A DNA stretch of 64,000 nucleotides from Pseudomonadota bacterium (GTDB lineage: Bacteria; Pseudomonadota; Gammaproteobacteria; Burkholderiales; Rhodocyclaceae). Below, piece by piece: positions 16,563-25,624 of this stretch (positions are counted from its first letter, which is position 1; each line of letters begins with the position of its first letter). The stretch is taken from NCBI GenBank assembly GCA_018262245.1, contig JAGTRV010000006.1, positions 1 through 64,000 of the forward strand. The letters are read 5' to 3'. The notes under the pieces were generated by a model. It saw nothing but the letters and a program-made list of their open reading frames with translations, was not told the DNA's origin and searched no databases. The translations under genes were made by a program, and so were the position numbers.

Positions 16563-18953
16563 TTAATCGTTTTCCAGCACACCGTCTTCGTCGTAATGAA
16601 CTGCCGTCACAAACTTGGGTTTGAAGACGACGCACCACGACGGCACGATCAGCACAGCGGCGATCGCATTGACGATGAGCATGAAAGAAAGAAGGATTGC
16701 CGCGTCTGACTGGAAGCGCAGGTCGGACATGAAGATCCACATCACGACGCCGGCAATCAGCGTCACGGCGGTGAAACTGACGGCATAACCCGTCGTTGCC
16801 ACGGCAGTAATGGCTGCCTTTTTCATGTCGCGCAGATGGGCATACTCTTCACGGATGCGGTCCATGAAATAGACCGCGTAGTCGATACCGACCCCGACGC
16901 CGACCGCGATGACCGGCACGGTGTTCACGTTGATGCCGATGTTCAGGGCGCCCATGTAGGCATAGGTCATCAGGGTCGAGAACAGCATCGGCAGGATCAT
17001 CAGCCAGCCGGCGTGCAGCGAGCTGTAATAGATCATGACGATCAGGAAGGCGAGGATCATGACGGCCGGGATGATGATCATGTGGTCGGTATGCAGCGCC
17101 TGGTTACCGGCAGCAGTGACGCCGATGATGCCGCCACCCAGTTCGATGTGCAGACCGGGAACGTCCTTCTCGATCAGCTTGATGCCCTCTTCGGCCAGCG
17201 CCACGATGCGGTTGATCGTGTCGGCCTGATGGTCCTTGTAATAGAACACCATGTCGGCTTCGTTCTCGTCCGGCGTAATGAATTCCTTCAGGGCGCCGGG
17301 AATCGGGCTGGAGGCCATGTAGGCGAACATCAGACCGCCGATTTCGTCGGCACTGTCCGGCAACTGCATCCAGCGCGGATCGTCGTTGTGGGTCAGCTTG
17401 TTGACCACACGGACCACACCGGGCAAGGCCTTGGTGCCGCCCAGTTGCGGATCAGACAGCATGTGCGCCTGGAAGCGTTCGATGGCGGCCATGACATCCG
17501 GGCGCTTGATGCCACCCTTGTCGTCGGTACGGGCCACGACGTGCAGTTCCTCGGACCCCGGGAAGCGGGTGTTGATCGCCTTGGTCGACACGTTGTAGTC
17601 GTGGTCGCGATGGAGCAGCGGCGAGCCCGGCTCGGATTCGCCGAGCTGCACCTTGCCGACCAGATAGGTGCCGCCGATGGCGCCGATCAGGGTCAGAATC
17701 AGGATGGAACGCGCCCCGCCGTCGGTACCACCGGTCAGCGCCATGGCCTTGGCCAGGAAGTTGCGCACGCCTTCGTTGCCGTTCTCGTGCTTCTTCGGCG
17801 CCGGCAGGACAGTCAGGGCCAGCGGCACCATGAAGTGCACCGTGAAGATCACCGAGAAGCCCCAGAAACCAGCCGCCATACCAAGCTTGTGGTTGAACGG
17901 CGCAGCACCAAGGACGAGGACGGCAATGCCGACCGCATCGACGATGATGGCCAGCGAGCCGGGGCGGAACAAGGCATCGAGTGCATTGCGCGCGGCCTTC
18001 TTGCCATCATGGACGATGGCCAGTTCTTCGTAATAGCGCACCACCAGCTGGACACCGTGCGAGGTGGCCCGCGCCGCGATCAGGAAGGGAATCGGCAGCG
18101 ACAACGGTTCCAGATTGATGCCCATCGCCGCCATGAAGCCGAGGCCCCAGATCGACGACAGCGCAATGCCGAGCAGCGGCAGCGCGATGCCGTAGAAGCG
18201 GCGGAAATAGACAATGAGCAGCGTCGCCAGCAGGGCCAGCGTCCAGGCCATGATCTCGACGATCTGGTTCAGGTAGGTGTAGACCCAGCCCGTCAATACC
18301 GGATTACCGGTGACGTAGAGGTGATGACCCGGCTTGGCCAGCGTCTTGCGCACTTCCTGCAGGGCGGCGAAGGTGGTCGGATAATCGATGTCGCCTTCGT
18401 TGAGCTGCGCCTTGATCAGCGCTGCCTTCATGTCCGGCGAGACGAGCAGGCCGTAGATGGTCGGGTTGGCGATGACGTCCTTCTTCAACTGCTCCAGCTC
18501 GGCAACCGTGCGGGTCGGCTTCAGGGGATCGTAATAGGACTCGGAGGCGAAACCGCCCTGGTCATCGAGGAAGACCTTGCGCGCCGTGCGGTGCGTCAGG
18601 CTGTTGACCAGGTTGTGATTGACGCCGGGCAGGTTATCGATGCCCTGTGTGGCCTCGTGGATCAGCTTCAGCGTTTCATCGTTGAAGATGGTGCCCTGCT
18701 CGACTTCGACCGACATGACGATCATGTTGGCGCCGCCGAAGTTCTCCTTCAGGCGGTTGTAGACCTTGATGTAGCCGTGGTTCTGCGGCAGCAGGTCGGA
18801 GAAGTCGGTGAAGATGCGCAGCTTGGGCAGCGCGATACCGAACATGATCGTCACGGCCAGAACCAGCGCCAGCACGATCTTCGGGTTACGGAAAATCCAT
18901 TCCTCGCCCTGATGCAGGCGATGGGTGATGGAATGACGGATTTGGCTCACCAT
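16563..18953 (-). CDS. RND superfamily transporter (MmpL/HpnN-like)
   Basis: 796 residues. One membrane helix near residue 30, a large periplasmic domain to about 225, a block of five helices (about 230-400), a helix near 420, a second periplasmic domain, and a final block of five (about 640-780): the duplicated 6+6 arrangement of RND proteins. The length (about 800 rather than 1050) and the motif VIAVGVGVGIDYAVYFMDRIREE match the MmpL/HpnN/YdfJ type, driven by the proton gradient, rather than the tripartite AcrB type. Operon partners are a YCF48-like lipoprotein upstream and DUF1302/DUF1329 downstream. It probably moves a hydrophobic compound or lipid across the inner membrane; substrate and direction are not evident. 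Confidence 0.9.
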   Translation of the reverse strand: MVSQIRHSITHRLHQGEEWIFRNPKIVLALVLAVTIMFGIALPKLRIFTDFSDLLPQNHGYIKVYNRLKENFGGANMIVMSVEVEQGTIFNDETLKLIHEATQGIDNLPGVNHNLVNSLTHRTARKVFLDDQGGFASESYYDPLKPTRTVAELEQLKKDVIANPTIYGLLVSPDMKAALIKAQLNEGDIDYPTTFAALQEVRKTLAKPGHHLYVTGNPVLTGWVYTYLNQIVEIMAWTLALLATLLIVYFRRFYGIALPLLGIALSSIWGLGFMAAMGINLEPLSLPIPFLIAARATSHGVQLVVRYYEELAIVHDGKKAARNALDALFRPGSLAIIVDAVGIAVLVLGAAPFNHKLGMAAGFWGFSVIFTVHFMVPLALTVLPAPKKHENGNEGVRNFLAKAMALTGGTDGGARSILILTLIGAIGGTYLVGKVQLGESEPGSPLLHRDHDYNVSTKAINTRFPGSEELHVVARTDDKGGIKRPDVMAAIERFQAHMLSDPQLGGTKALPGVVRVVNKLTHNDDPRWMQLPDSADEIGGLMFAYMASSPIPGALKEFITPDENEADMVFYYKDHQADTINRIVALAEEGIKLIEKDVPGLHIELGGGIIGVTAAGNQALHTDHMIIIPAVMILAFLIVMIYYSSLHAGWLMILPMLFSTLMTYAYMGALNIGINVNTVPVIAVGVGVGIDYAVYFMDRIREEYAHLRDMKKAAITAVATTGYAVSFTAVTLIAGVVMWIFMSDLRFQSDAAILLSFMLIVNAIAAVLIVPSWCVVFKPKFVTAVHYDEDGVLEND

Positions 18954-18973
18954 GGTGTTGCTCGCTCCCTGGT

Positions 18974-19939
18974 CTATTTGTTATTGGCTGTGCCGACGGC
19001 ACGCAGCAGGCCACCGGGGCCGCCGATGACGATCGCCGCCTGGCCCGGCAGGGAGGCACCGCCGCCGAGGAACATCGGCAGCGGATCCGGATAAGGCACA
19101 TTGCGCCAGCTGTCGCCTTCGAGGCGGGCAATGACACCGCCGTTGCCGACGGCGAAAGGAGCACCGTCGTGCATGAACAGGCGGTTCAGGGAAGCCTGGG
19201 TGGCATTGACCTGTTTCTGCCAGGTCTGGCCGCCATCGCGGGTATGCAGCATCTGGCCGGCAATCCCGCTGACCCAGCCTTCGCGGGCATCGCGGAACAG
19301 CGCCGCGTAGGGATAGAAGTCGCCCGGAATCTTCGGCCCCTTCTTCCAGGTCGCACCGCCATCGTCGGACATCACCGTCAGGCCAAACTCGCCGAGTGCC
19401 ACCGCCTGCTTGTCGCTGACGAACTGGATGGTGGTGATCTGGGTGTCCTCGCCGAGGTCGGTGACCTGCCAGGTCCTGCCCCGGTCGGCACTGCCGGCGA
19501 TCACGGCATTGGTGCCAGCCACCCACCAGCCACCCTGCGGGCTGCAGGTCACGGCCAACGGCGTGCGCGGCTGCTCGAGCTTGGCCGATTGCCAGTTCTT
19601 GCCTTCGGCATCGGCCGACCACACCTTGTGATAATGGTCGATCGCAACAAAAGTCTTGTCAGCGCAAACCGCAATATCGACCAGCGAAGTCTGGCCGAGG
19701 GCCTGACGCTGCCAGCTTGCGCCCTTGTCGTTCGAAACCAGCGCGACACCGCTCTGGGTGCCGACGACGATAACCTTGTCATTGCTGGCAATGGCCTGGC
19801 TGACGTCGTAACGATGCACCGAGCGCTGACGCTCGGTGGCGATACCGGACATGTCCGGGGCTTGCGTGCAGGCCGACAGCAATGCGCCGGCCACCGCTAT
19901 GCCCAGCGGCAATTGTCGGGTGGCAAATATCCGCCCCAT
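18974..19939 (-). CDS. YCF48-like beta-propeller lipoprotein
   Basis: 321 residues behind a very strong ribosome site (TAAGGAGGAGG). The signal ends in LLSAC, a lipobox, so the mature protein is lipid-anchored at Cys24. The body contains about six repeats of the SxDxGxTW type (NDKGASWQRQ, ADRGRTWQV, DDGGATWKK, RDGGQTWQK), as in YCF48/HCF136-like propellers and BNR repeats. In plastids such proteins assist photosystem II assembly; here, with an RND transporter, DUF1302 and DUF1329, it more likely serves as an accessory or assembly factor of the transport complex. It is the first gene of the operon. Confidence 0.85.
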   Translation of the reverse strand: MGRIFATRQLPLGIAVAGALLSACTQAPDMSGIATERQRSVHRYDVSQAIASNDKVIVVGTQSGVALVSNDKGASWQRQALGQTSLVDIAVCADKTFVAIDHYHKVWSADAEGKNWQSAKLEQPRTPLAVTCSPQGGWWVAGTNAVIAGSADRGRTWQVTDLGEDTQITTIQFVSDKQAVALGEFGLTVMSDDGGATWKKGPKIPGDFYPYAALFRDAREGWVSGIAGQMLHTRDGGQTWQKQVNATQASLNRLFMHDGAPFAVGNGGVIARLEGDSWRNVPYPDPLPMFLGGGASLPGQAAIVIGGPGGLLRAVGTANNK

Positions 19940-20070
19940 AAAACCTCCTCCTTACCGGGCGACCGTTGTTGCGGCACACCCTTGATTTGCTCCGGCTTCC
20001 GCTTTTTCCGGGATTTATTGACATCCCGTGAATTGCAGAAAATCTCGATATTTTTTATTGATTCAATAAT

Positions 20071-20100
20071 GGCCGACACCGGCCAATACCGTCCAATACC
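20071..20100 (-). promoter_or_regulatory. Three tandem 10-bp repeats before the envelope transport operon
   Basis: Read on the minus strand: GGTATTGGAC, GGTATTGGCC and GGTGTCGGCC, three consecutive 10-bp units, one per helical turn, about 130 nt upstream of the YCF48-like start. The first 15 bases (GGTATTGGACGGTAT, plus coordinates 20086-20100) recur exactly at 54640-54654 before meta operon 2. A 7+1+7 palindrome, TTATTGATTCAATAA, follows at 20055-20069, and AATCTCGA at 20041-20048 matches part of the dmpB promoter. These are candidate binding sites; the protein is unknown. The rest of 19940-20188 shows no gene. Confidence 0.5.
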
Positions 20101-20188
20101 ATTTAGTCGTTTTTCTGATACCTGCCGGGTATCGGCCCGGCGCCGCCTGACGGGCCGGGGCTTGCACCCCGCCCGCCATGTCGAATGA

Positions 20189-20380
20189 CTAGCGCCCCAA
20201 GTCCTTTGCGGTCTTGCCGCCGATACCCCACTGGGCCTTGGGTACGTCCTGGATCCAGACCCGGGTGTTCTCCAGCGGAGCACCCAGCGCCTCGGACATG
20301 GCTGCGCTGACCTTTTCGATCAACAGCTTCTTTTGCTCGTCGGTCCGGCCTTCAATCAGGTAGATTTGTGCGAATGGCAT
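20189..20380 (-). CDS. dmpI: 4-oxalocrotonate tautomerase
   Basis: 63 residues, the exact size of the family. Start set at the ATG at 20380, behind GGAGG, so that Pro is residue 2 and becomes the N-terminal catalytic base after Met removal. The active-site Arg11 (EGRT) and Arg39 (TRVWI) equivalents are present and Trp stands at the Phe50 position (QWGIGG). It converts 2-hydroxymuconate to 2-oxo-3-hexenedioate in the dehydrogenase branch of meta cleavage, acting as a hexamer. It is the last gene of meta operon 1, 16 nt after dmpH. Confidence 0.93.
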   Translation of the reverse strand: MPFAQIYLIEGRTDEQKKLLIEKVSAAMSEALGAPLENTRVWIQDVPKAQWGIGGKTAKDLGR

Positions 20381-20396
20381 GTTTCCTCCGGCTTTC

Positions 20397-21185
20397 TCAG
20401 GCGAACTTGACGCTGGTGCTACCCAGCGACTGGATGCGCAGATTGACGTGATCACCTGCACTGACAGCAACTGCCTCGGTGACGCCGCCGGAAAGAATCA
20501 TCGTGCCGGCTGGAATCTCTTCGCCACGGGCGCCAAGATGGTTGGCCAGCATGGCGATGGCTGCCGCCGGATGGCCGAGTACGGCAGCGCCGGCGCCGAT
20601 GGCAACGGGTTCGCCGTTCTTTTCCATGACCACGCCCAGGGTACGCAGATCGAGACCGGCCACCGGCGTCATCTGGCCACCGAGCACGAAGCGCGAGGAC
20701 GAGCAGTTGTCGGCAATGACGCTCTTCAGGTCGAACTTGAAATCGCGGTAGCGCGAATCGATGATCTCGATGCCGGGCATGATGAAATCAGTCGCGGCCA
20801 GCACGGCACCGATATGACAGCCCGGGCCTTTCAGCGCCTTTTTCAGCACAAAGACGATTTCCGGCTCGACCTTCGGGTGGATCAGTTCCTTGATCTTGAT
20901 TTCACCGCCATCGGCGACACTGAAGTAATCGACAAGGAAGCCGAAACACGGGGTTTCGACGCCCATCTGCTTCATCTTGGCATGCGAAGTCAGGCCGGCT
21001 TTCAGGCCAACGACGCGATTGCCGCGGGCCAGTTTGCGGCGCAGAATTTCGTTCTGGATGGCGTAGGCGTCATCCCAGTCCATCTCGGGATGGGCGTCGG
21101 TGATCTTGACCACATCATGGGCTTGCAGCTCGGCGTTTTCGAGCAACTCGGCCAGTTGGCCGATGGTTTGTTGATTCAGTTTCAT
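20397..21185 (-). CDS. dmpH: 2-oxo-3-hexenedioate decarboxylase
   Basis: 262 residues, full length for DmpH/XylI. It decarboxylates 4-oxalocrotonate to 2-hydroxypenta-2,4-dienoate and works in complex with the hydratase DmpE. The metal-site segment [20 protein letters not shown] and the motif [13 protein letters not shown] identify the hydratase/decarboxylase superfamily. DmpH rather than DmpE is supported by its place next to dmpG and dmpI and by [11 protein letters not shown]. It overlaps dmpG by 4 nt. Cytoplasmic. Assignment between the two paralogues rests on context as well as sequence. Confidence 0.9.
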   Translation of the reverse strand: MKLNQQTIGQLAELLENAELQAHDVVKITDAHPEMDWDDAYAIQNEILRRKLARGNRVVGLKAGLTSHAKMKQMGVETPCFGFLVDYFSVADGGEIKIKELIHPKVEPEIVFVLKKALKGPGCHIGAVLAATDFIMPGIEIIDSRYRDFKFDLKSVIADNCSSSRFVLGGQMTPVAGLDLRTLGVVMEKNGEPVAIGAGAAVLGHPAAAIAMLANHLGARGEEIPAGTMILSGGVTEAVAVSAGDHVNLRIQSLGSTSVKFA

Positions 21186-22213
21186 TTCAGCAATCCCCGT
21201 TCGCGTGCCATCGTGATGGCGGTATCTTCAATCATGTCTTCCTGCCCGCCGACCATGCCGCGCCGGCCCAGCTCGACCAGGATGTCGCGGGCCGGCACGC
21301 CGTACTTGGCCGAAGCACGCTTGGCAAACAGCAGGAAGGAGCCATAGACGCCGGCATAACCGAGCGTCAGCGCATCGCGGTCGATGCGGATCGGGAAGTC
21401 CATCATCGGCACGACCAGGTCTTCGGCGACGTCGGTGATCTTGGCGACATCCACCCCGGTCTCGATGCCCATCAGGCTGCACACGGCAATCAGCACTTCC
21501 ATCGGCGTGTTGCCGGCCCCGGCACCCAGACCCGCAGCCGCGGCGTCGATGCGGTTGGCCCCGACTTCGATGGCAGCGATCGAGTTGGCGACGCCCATGG
21601 CCAGGTTGTGGTGGCCATGGAAACCAAGTTCGGTTTCCGGCTTCAGCGCGGCACGCACGGCAGACAGGCGTTCCTTGACGCCTTCCGGCAGCAGGTGGCC
21701 GGCCGAGTCGGTGACGTAGATACAGTTGGCCCCGTAGGACTCCATCAGTTTGGCTTGCTTGACCAGGCCTTCGGCACTGTTCATGTGGGCCATCATCAGG
21801 AAACCGACGGTGTCCATGTCCAGCTTGCGGGCCATGGTGATGTGTTGTTCGGAGACGTCAGCCTCAGTACAGTGGGTGGCGACCCGGATGGTATTGACGC
21901 CGAGGTCACGCGCCATCTTCAGGTGATCGACAGTCCCGATACCCGGCAGCAGCAGGGCGGAGACCTTGGCGTTCTTCATCTTCGGGATGACGGCGCCGAG
22001 ATACTCTTCATCGGTATGGGCCGGGAAGCCGTAGTTGACCGAGGAACCACCGAGGCCATCGCCGTGGGTGACTTCGATCAGCGGCACGCCGGCGGCGTCG
22101 AGGCCGGTGGCGATGGCGGTCATCTGGTCGAGGGTCATCAGGTGACGCTTGGGATGCATGCCGTCACGCAGGGTCATGTCGTGGACGGTGACTTTTTTGC
22201 CTTTGAGGGTCAT
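21182..22213 (-). CDS. dmpG: 4-hydroxy-2-oxovalerate aldolase (copy 1)
   Basis: 343 residues. It splits 4-hydroxy-2-oxopentanoate into pyruvate and acetaldehyde and passes acetaldehyde through a tunnel to DmpF. The N-terminal [15 protein letters not shown] carries the catalytic His and metal-binding Asp of the HMG-CoA-lyase-like barrel, [15 protein letters not shown] gives the two metal-ligand His, and the C-terminal [16 protein letters not shown] is the DmpF-contact domain. It lies directly after dmpF in the operon. A second copy is at 59048-60127. Confidence 0.95.
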   Translation of the reverse strand: MTLKGKKVTVHDMTLRDGMHPKRHLMTLDQMTAIATGLDAAGVPLIEVTHGDGLGGSSVNYGFPAHTDEEYLGAVIPKMKNAKVSALLLPGIGTVDHLKMARDLGVNTIRVATHCTEADVSEQHITMARKLDMDTVGFLMMAHMNSAEGLVKQAKLMESYGANCIYVTDSAGHLLPEGVKERLSAVRAALKPETELGFHGHHNLAMGVANSIAAIEVGANRIDAAAAGLGAGAGNTPMEVLIAVCSLMGIETGVDVAKITDVAEDLVVPMMDFPIRIDRDALTLGYAGVYGSFLLFAKRASAKYGVPARDILVELGRRGMVGGQEDMIEDTAITMARERGLLK

Positions 22214-22233
22214 TTGTCTTTTCTCCTTATTCC

Positions 22234-23148
22234 TTAGGCGTGCACCGGCTCAAGCTTGAGCGTGCCCTTGATCATTTCTTCGGCGAACATTTCGGCGGTG
22301 CGGGCACCGGCGGCGGTCATGATGTCGAGGTTGCCGGCGTAGGTCGGCAGGAAGTCGCCGAGACCGGTGACTTCCATGTAGACGGAGACGCGGTTGCCGT
22401 CGAAGACCGGGCCGTTGACCAGGCGGTAGCCCGGCACGTACTTCTGGACTTCCTTGATCATGGCGTGGATGGATTCGGTGATCTTTTCCTGGTCCGGTGC
22501 GGTTTCGGTCAGGCAGTGCACGGTGTCGCGCATGACGAGCGGCGGTTCGGCCGGGTTGATGATGATGATGGCCTTGCCCTTCTTGGCGCCGCCAACCTTT
22601 TCGACGGCACCAGCGGTGGTGCGGGTGAATTCGTCGATGTTCTTGCGGGTGCCGGGGCCGGCGCTCTTCGAAGACACCGTGGCGACGATTTCGCCGTAGG
22701 CGACCGGCTGGACGCGGGAAACGGCAGCGACCATCGGAATGGTGGCCTGGCCACCGCAGGTGACCATGTTGACGTTCATCTCACGGCGACCAACGTGTTC
22801 CTTCAGATTGACCGGCGGCACGCAGAACGGGCCGATGGCGGCGGGGGTCAGGTCGATCATCAGGACGCCGAGGGCATTCAGCTTGCGGCTGTTCTCGGCA
22901 TGGACGTAGGCCGAGGTGGCATCGAAGGCGATCTGAACATTGTCTTCAAGGACGTGGGGCAGGAAACCATCGACCCCGGTGGCGCAGGTCTTCAGGCCCA
23001 TATCGGCGGCACGCTTGAGGCCTTCGGATTCAGGATCGATGCCGATCATCCAGACCGGTTCAAGGAAGGGACTGCGCTTCAGCTTGTAGAGCAGGTCGGT
23101 GCCGATATTGCCCGGGCCAATCAGGGCGCATTTGATTTTTTGGGTCAT
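22234..23148 (-). CDS. dmpF: Acetaldehyde dehydrogenase, acylating (copy 1)
   Basis: 304 residues from the ATG at 23148, giving the usual [19 protein letters not shown] Rossmann start. It converts acetaldehyde plus CoA and NAD to acetyl-CoA. The catalytic Cys is in [13 protein letters not shown] at about residue 130, and the C-terminal [16 protein letters not shown] is characteristic of the DmpF/MhpF family. It pairs with DmpG, which follows 20 nt downstream. A second copy is at 58134-59051. Confidence 0.95.
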   Translation of the reverse strand: MTQKIKCALIGPGNIGTDLLYKLKRSPFLEPVWMIGIDPESEGLKRAADMGLKTCATGVDGFLPHVLEDNVQIAFDATSAYVHAENSRKLNALGVLMIDLTPAAIGPFCVPPVNLKEHVGRREMNVNMVTCGGQATIPMVAAVSRVQPVAYGEIVATVSSKSAGPGTRKNIDEFTRTTAGAVEKVGGAKKGKAIIIINPAEPPLVMRDTVHCLTETAPDQEKITESIHAMIKEVQKYVPGYRLVNGPVFDGNRVSVYMEVTGLGDFLPTYAGNLDIMTAAGARTAEMFAEEMIKGTLKLEPVHA

Positions 23149-23173
23149 CAATATTTTCCTTATTGATCGTTGT

Positions 23174-23968
23174 TCAGCAAATGGTGGAAACGATGCCGCC
23201 CTCGACGCGCAGCGCGGCACCGGTCGTCGCAGCCGCTCTCGCGCTGCAGACGTAGGCGACCAGCGCAGCCACTTCGGCCGGATCGATCATGCGTTTGATA
23301 ATTGAGGTCGGGCGCCCTTCGGCGAAGAAACGGCGTTCCATTTCATCGAGGCTGATGCCGGACTCGGCGGCCAGCTTGCCGAAGAATTCGCCAACACCTT
23401 CCGAGCGCGTCGGGCCGGGCAGCACGGCATTGACCGTGACACCGGTGCCGGCGCAGCTCTGGGCCAGACCGCGCGACACGGCGAGCTGGGCCGACTTGGT
23501 CATGCCGTAATGGACCATCTCGCCCGGCGTGTTGATGCCGGATTCGCTGGAGATGAACACGATACGTCCCCAGTTGGCCGCCTTCATGGCCGGCAGGTAA
23601 TGACGGGCCAGACGGACGCCGCTCATCACGTTGACGTCGAAAAAGCGCTGCCATTCGCTGTCAGGGATGGCGTCGAAGGGCACCGGATCGAAGATGCCGA
23701 GGTTGTTGACCAGAATGTCGGCCTGCGGACAGGCGTCGAACAGGAACTGGCAACCTTCCGCCGTGGACAAATCAGCCACCACGCCCTGTACGTCGGCGCC
23801 AGCCACCAGCGAACGCAGGCGGCCAAGCGCCGCATCGACACTTTTCTGGCTGCGACCGTTGATCACCACCCGGGCGCCTTCGCGAGCCAGCTCGGTGGCG
23901 ATGGCAAAGCCGATGCCGACGGTCGATCCGGAAACTACCGCAGTCTTCGATTTGATCTGGAAGTCCAT
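23174..23968 (-). CDS. Short-chain dehydrogenase/reductase in meta operon 1
   Basis: 264 residues from the ATG at 23968. Classical SDR features are complete: cofactor motif [13 protein letters not shown], the NNLG segment, Ser in VFISSESG, and YGMTK as the catalytic Tyr-xxx-Lys. It sits between dmpE and dmpF. SDR genes are not part of the core catechol pathway, so it may oxidise or reduce an alcohol or semialdehyde from substituted catechols; this is inference. Meta operon 2 has its own SDR (60124-60888), but that copy lacks the catalytic Lys. Confidence 0.88.
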   Translation of the reverse strand: MDFQIKSKTAVVSGSTVGIGFAIATELAREGARVVINGRSQKSVDAALGRLRSLVAGADVQGVVADLSTAEGCQFLFDACPQADILVNNLGIFDPVPFDAIPDSEWQRFFDVNVMSGVRLARHYLPAMKAANWGRIVFISSESGINTPGEMVHYGMTKSAQLAVSRGLAQSCAGTGVTVNAVLPGPTRSEGVGEFFGKLAAESGISLDEMERRFFAEGRPTSIIKRMIDPAEVAALVAYVCSARAAATTGAALRVEGGIVSTIC

Positions 23969-23982
23969 GTCAGGCTGCCGGC

Positions 23983-24765
23983 TTAGACGAAACGGACCGA
24001 ACAACCGCCGATGCCGCCGATGGTCATGCGCAGGTTGTCGCCCTTGACCACCGGAACCATGGCGCCCATCGCACCGGACAGCACGATATCGCCGGCCTTC
24101 AGGGTGATGCCCAGCTTGCCCAGCGTGTTGGCCAGCCAGACCATGGCATTGACCGGGTGGCCCATCGTCGCGGCGCCAGCGCCGGTGACGACAATCTCGC
24201 CGTTCTTCTCGAGGACCATGCCGCACAGGCCAAGGTCGACATTGCTGATATCGACCAGTTGGTCGCCAAGCACGAAGACGCCGCAGGAAGCGTTGTCGGC
24301 CACGGTGTCCTGGATCTTGATCTTCCAGTCGGTAATACGCGAATCGACGATCTCGAAACAGGCCATGACGCCTTCGGTCGCCGCCAGCACATCGGCCGCC
24401 GTCACGCCCGGCCCTTTCAGATCCTTCTTGAGCAGGAAGGCAATTTCGCCCTCGGCTTTCGGCTGGATCAGCGAGCTCATCTCGATGGATTCGCCTTCGT
24501 TGTAGACCATGCCGTCGAGCAGGTAGCCGAAGTCCGGCTGATGCACGCCGAGCAGGTTCATGACCGGCTTGCTGGTGACGCCGATCTTCTTGCCGATGAC
24601 GCGTTCGCCCTTGGCCAGGCGGCGCGACAGCATCTGCTGCTGGATATGGTAGGCGTCCTCGATGGTGATGTCGAAGCCACGCGAAGTCAGCGGGCTGACC
24701 GTCTTGCCGGCAACCAGCGCTTCGTAGAGCTCGTCGCCGAGTTGGGTGATTTGCGATTGTTCCAT
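23983..24765 (-). CDS. dmpE: 2-hydroxypenta-2,4-dienoate hydratase (2-oxopent-4-enoate hydratase)
   Basis: 260 residues from the ATG at 24765. It adds water to 2-hydroxypentadienoate to give 4-hydroxy-2-oxovalerate. The motif QPKAEGEIAFLLKKDLKGPGV contains the metal-binding Glu pair, and the IEDAYHIQQQ and IVDSRITDWK segments match the hydratase branch. It is clearly related to DmpH at 20397-21185, as expected because the two enzymes are paralogues that form a complex. It is the only hydratase in the window, so meta operon 2 probably depends on it. Confidence 0.92.
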   Translation of the reverse strand: MEQSQITQLGDELYEALVAGKTVSPLTSRGFDITIEDAYHIQQQMLSRRLAKGERVIGKKIGVTSKPVMNLLGVHQPDFGYLLDGMVYNEGESIEMSSLIQPKAEGEIAFLLKKDLKGPGVTAADVLAATEGVMACFEIVDSRITDWKIKIQDTVADNASCGVFVLGDQLVDISNVDLGLCGMVLEKNGEIVVTGAGAATMGHPVNAMVWLANTLGKLGITLKAGDIVLSGAMGAMVPVVKGDNLRMTIGGIGGCSVRFV

Positions 24766-24787
24766 GATGGTTTCTCGTGCTCTTTCG

Positions 24788-25612
24788 TTATGCGGCCAGG
24801 AAATTGCTGACCAGCTGGTTGAAGTCGCGGTTGTGTTCAATCTGGACCCAGTGCCCGCAGCGCCCGAAAACATGCAGTTGCGAGTCGTCGATCCAGTGGT
24901 TCAGGGTCAAGGAATTGCTCAGCGGAATCACCCGGTCGTCACGACCATGGATGACCAGCGTCTTGTGCCTGAGCGCCCGGATATCGGCCTCGGCACTGGC
25001 CATCGCATCGACCCAGCGCTGGCGCGGGGCCGGGAACATGGCCGAAAACGATTCCTGAAAACCGGGCCGGATGCTGGCCTGATAACGCAGTTCGGCCAGC
25101 TCGTCGGTGACCAGACTGCGGTCGTAGGCAAAGATATCGAGCAGGCCACGCATGGCTTGCAATGACGGCTCATAGCCCCACGCCGCATCGAGTTCCGGCG
25201 TCAGTTCGAACGGCACGCCGACGCTGCCCATCAATACCAGCCGACGCACGCGCTGCGGGTGGCGGATGGCCAGCGCCAGTGCAATGGCGCCACCGAAGGA
25301 GTTGCCGATCAGGTCGGTCTGTTCGATGCCCAGTGCGTCAAGCAGACCGACTGCCTGATTGACCCAGCCATCGACACCGTATTCGATATCGGCCGGCCGC
25401 TCGGTATAGCCGAAGCCAACCATGTCCGGCGCGATGGCGCGGCAGGTCTTGGCCAGCTCCGGCAGAACCAGACGCCAGTTGGCCCATGCCGTCACCCCCG
25501 GGCCGGAGCCGTGGATGAGCAGCACCGGGGCCCCGCTACCGAGATCGTGATAGTTGGTTTCGATGCCGCCAGCGACGATGCGCTGGCCGATTTCAGGAGA
25601 GTTTGCCGACAT
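24788..25612 (-). CDS. dmpD: 2-hydroxymuconic semialdehyde hydrolase
   Basis: 274 residues, alpha/beta-hydrolase fold. It hydrolyses ring-cleavage semialdehydes, needed for ketones formed from 3-substituted catechols and optional for catechol itself. The oxyanion segment LIHGSGPGVTAW, the nucleophile elbow GNSFGG (Ser near residue 104), HGRDDRVIP (Asp) and GRCGHWVQIEH (His) complete the triad. It stands 22 nt upstream of dmpE and 12 nt after dmpC. No counterpart exists in meta operon 2. Confidence 0.93.
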   Translation of the reverse strand: MSANSPEIGQRIVAGGIETNYHDLGSGAPVLLIHGSGPGVTAWANWRLVLPELAKTCRAIAPDMVGFGYTERPADIEYGVDGWVNQAVGLLDALGIEQTDLIGNSFGGAIALALAIRHPQRVRRLVLMGSVGVPFELTPELDAAWGYEPSLQAMRGLLDIFAYDRSLVTDELAELRYQASIRPGFQESFSAMFPAPRQRWVDAMASAEADIRALRHKTLVIHGRDDRVIPLSNSLTLNHWIDDSQLHVFGRCGHWVQIEHNRDFNQLVSNFLAA

Positions 25613-25624
25613 GTTCGGATCGCC

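Noticed and set aside
16836-19094. Plus-strand open frame of 752 codons opposite the RND transporter
   Set aside because: Antisense shadow in high-GC coding DNA; composition is rich in Arg, Asp, Gln and Val with no domain, while the minus strand gives a clear RND protein.
23969-24226. Upstream extension of the meta operon 1 SDR
   Set aside because: The extra 86 codons overlap the end of dmpE in another frame; the SDR family starts at the ATG at 23968 directly before its cofactor motif.
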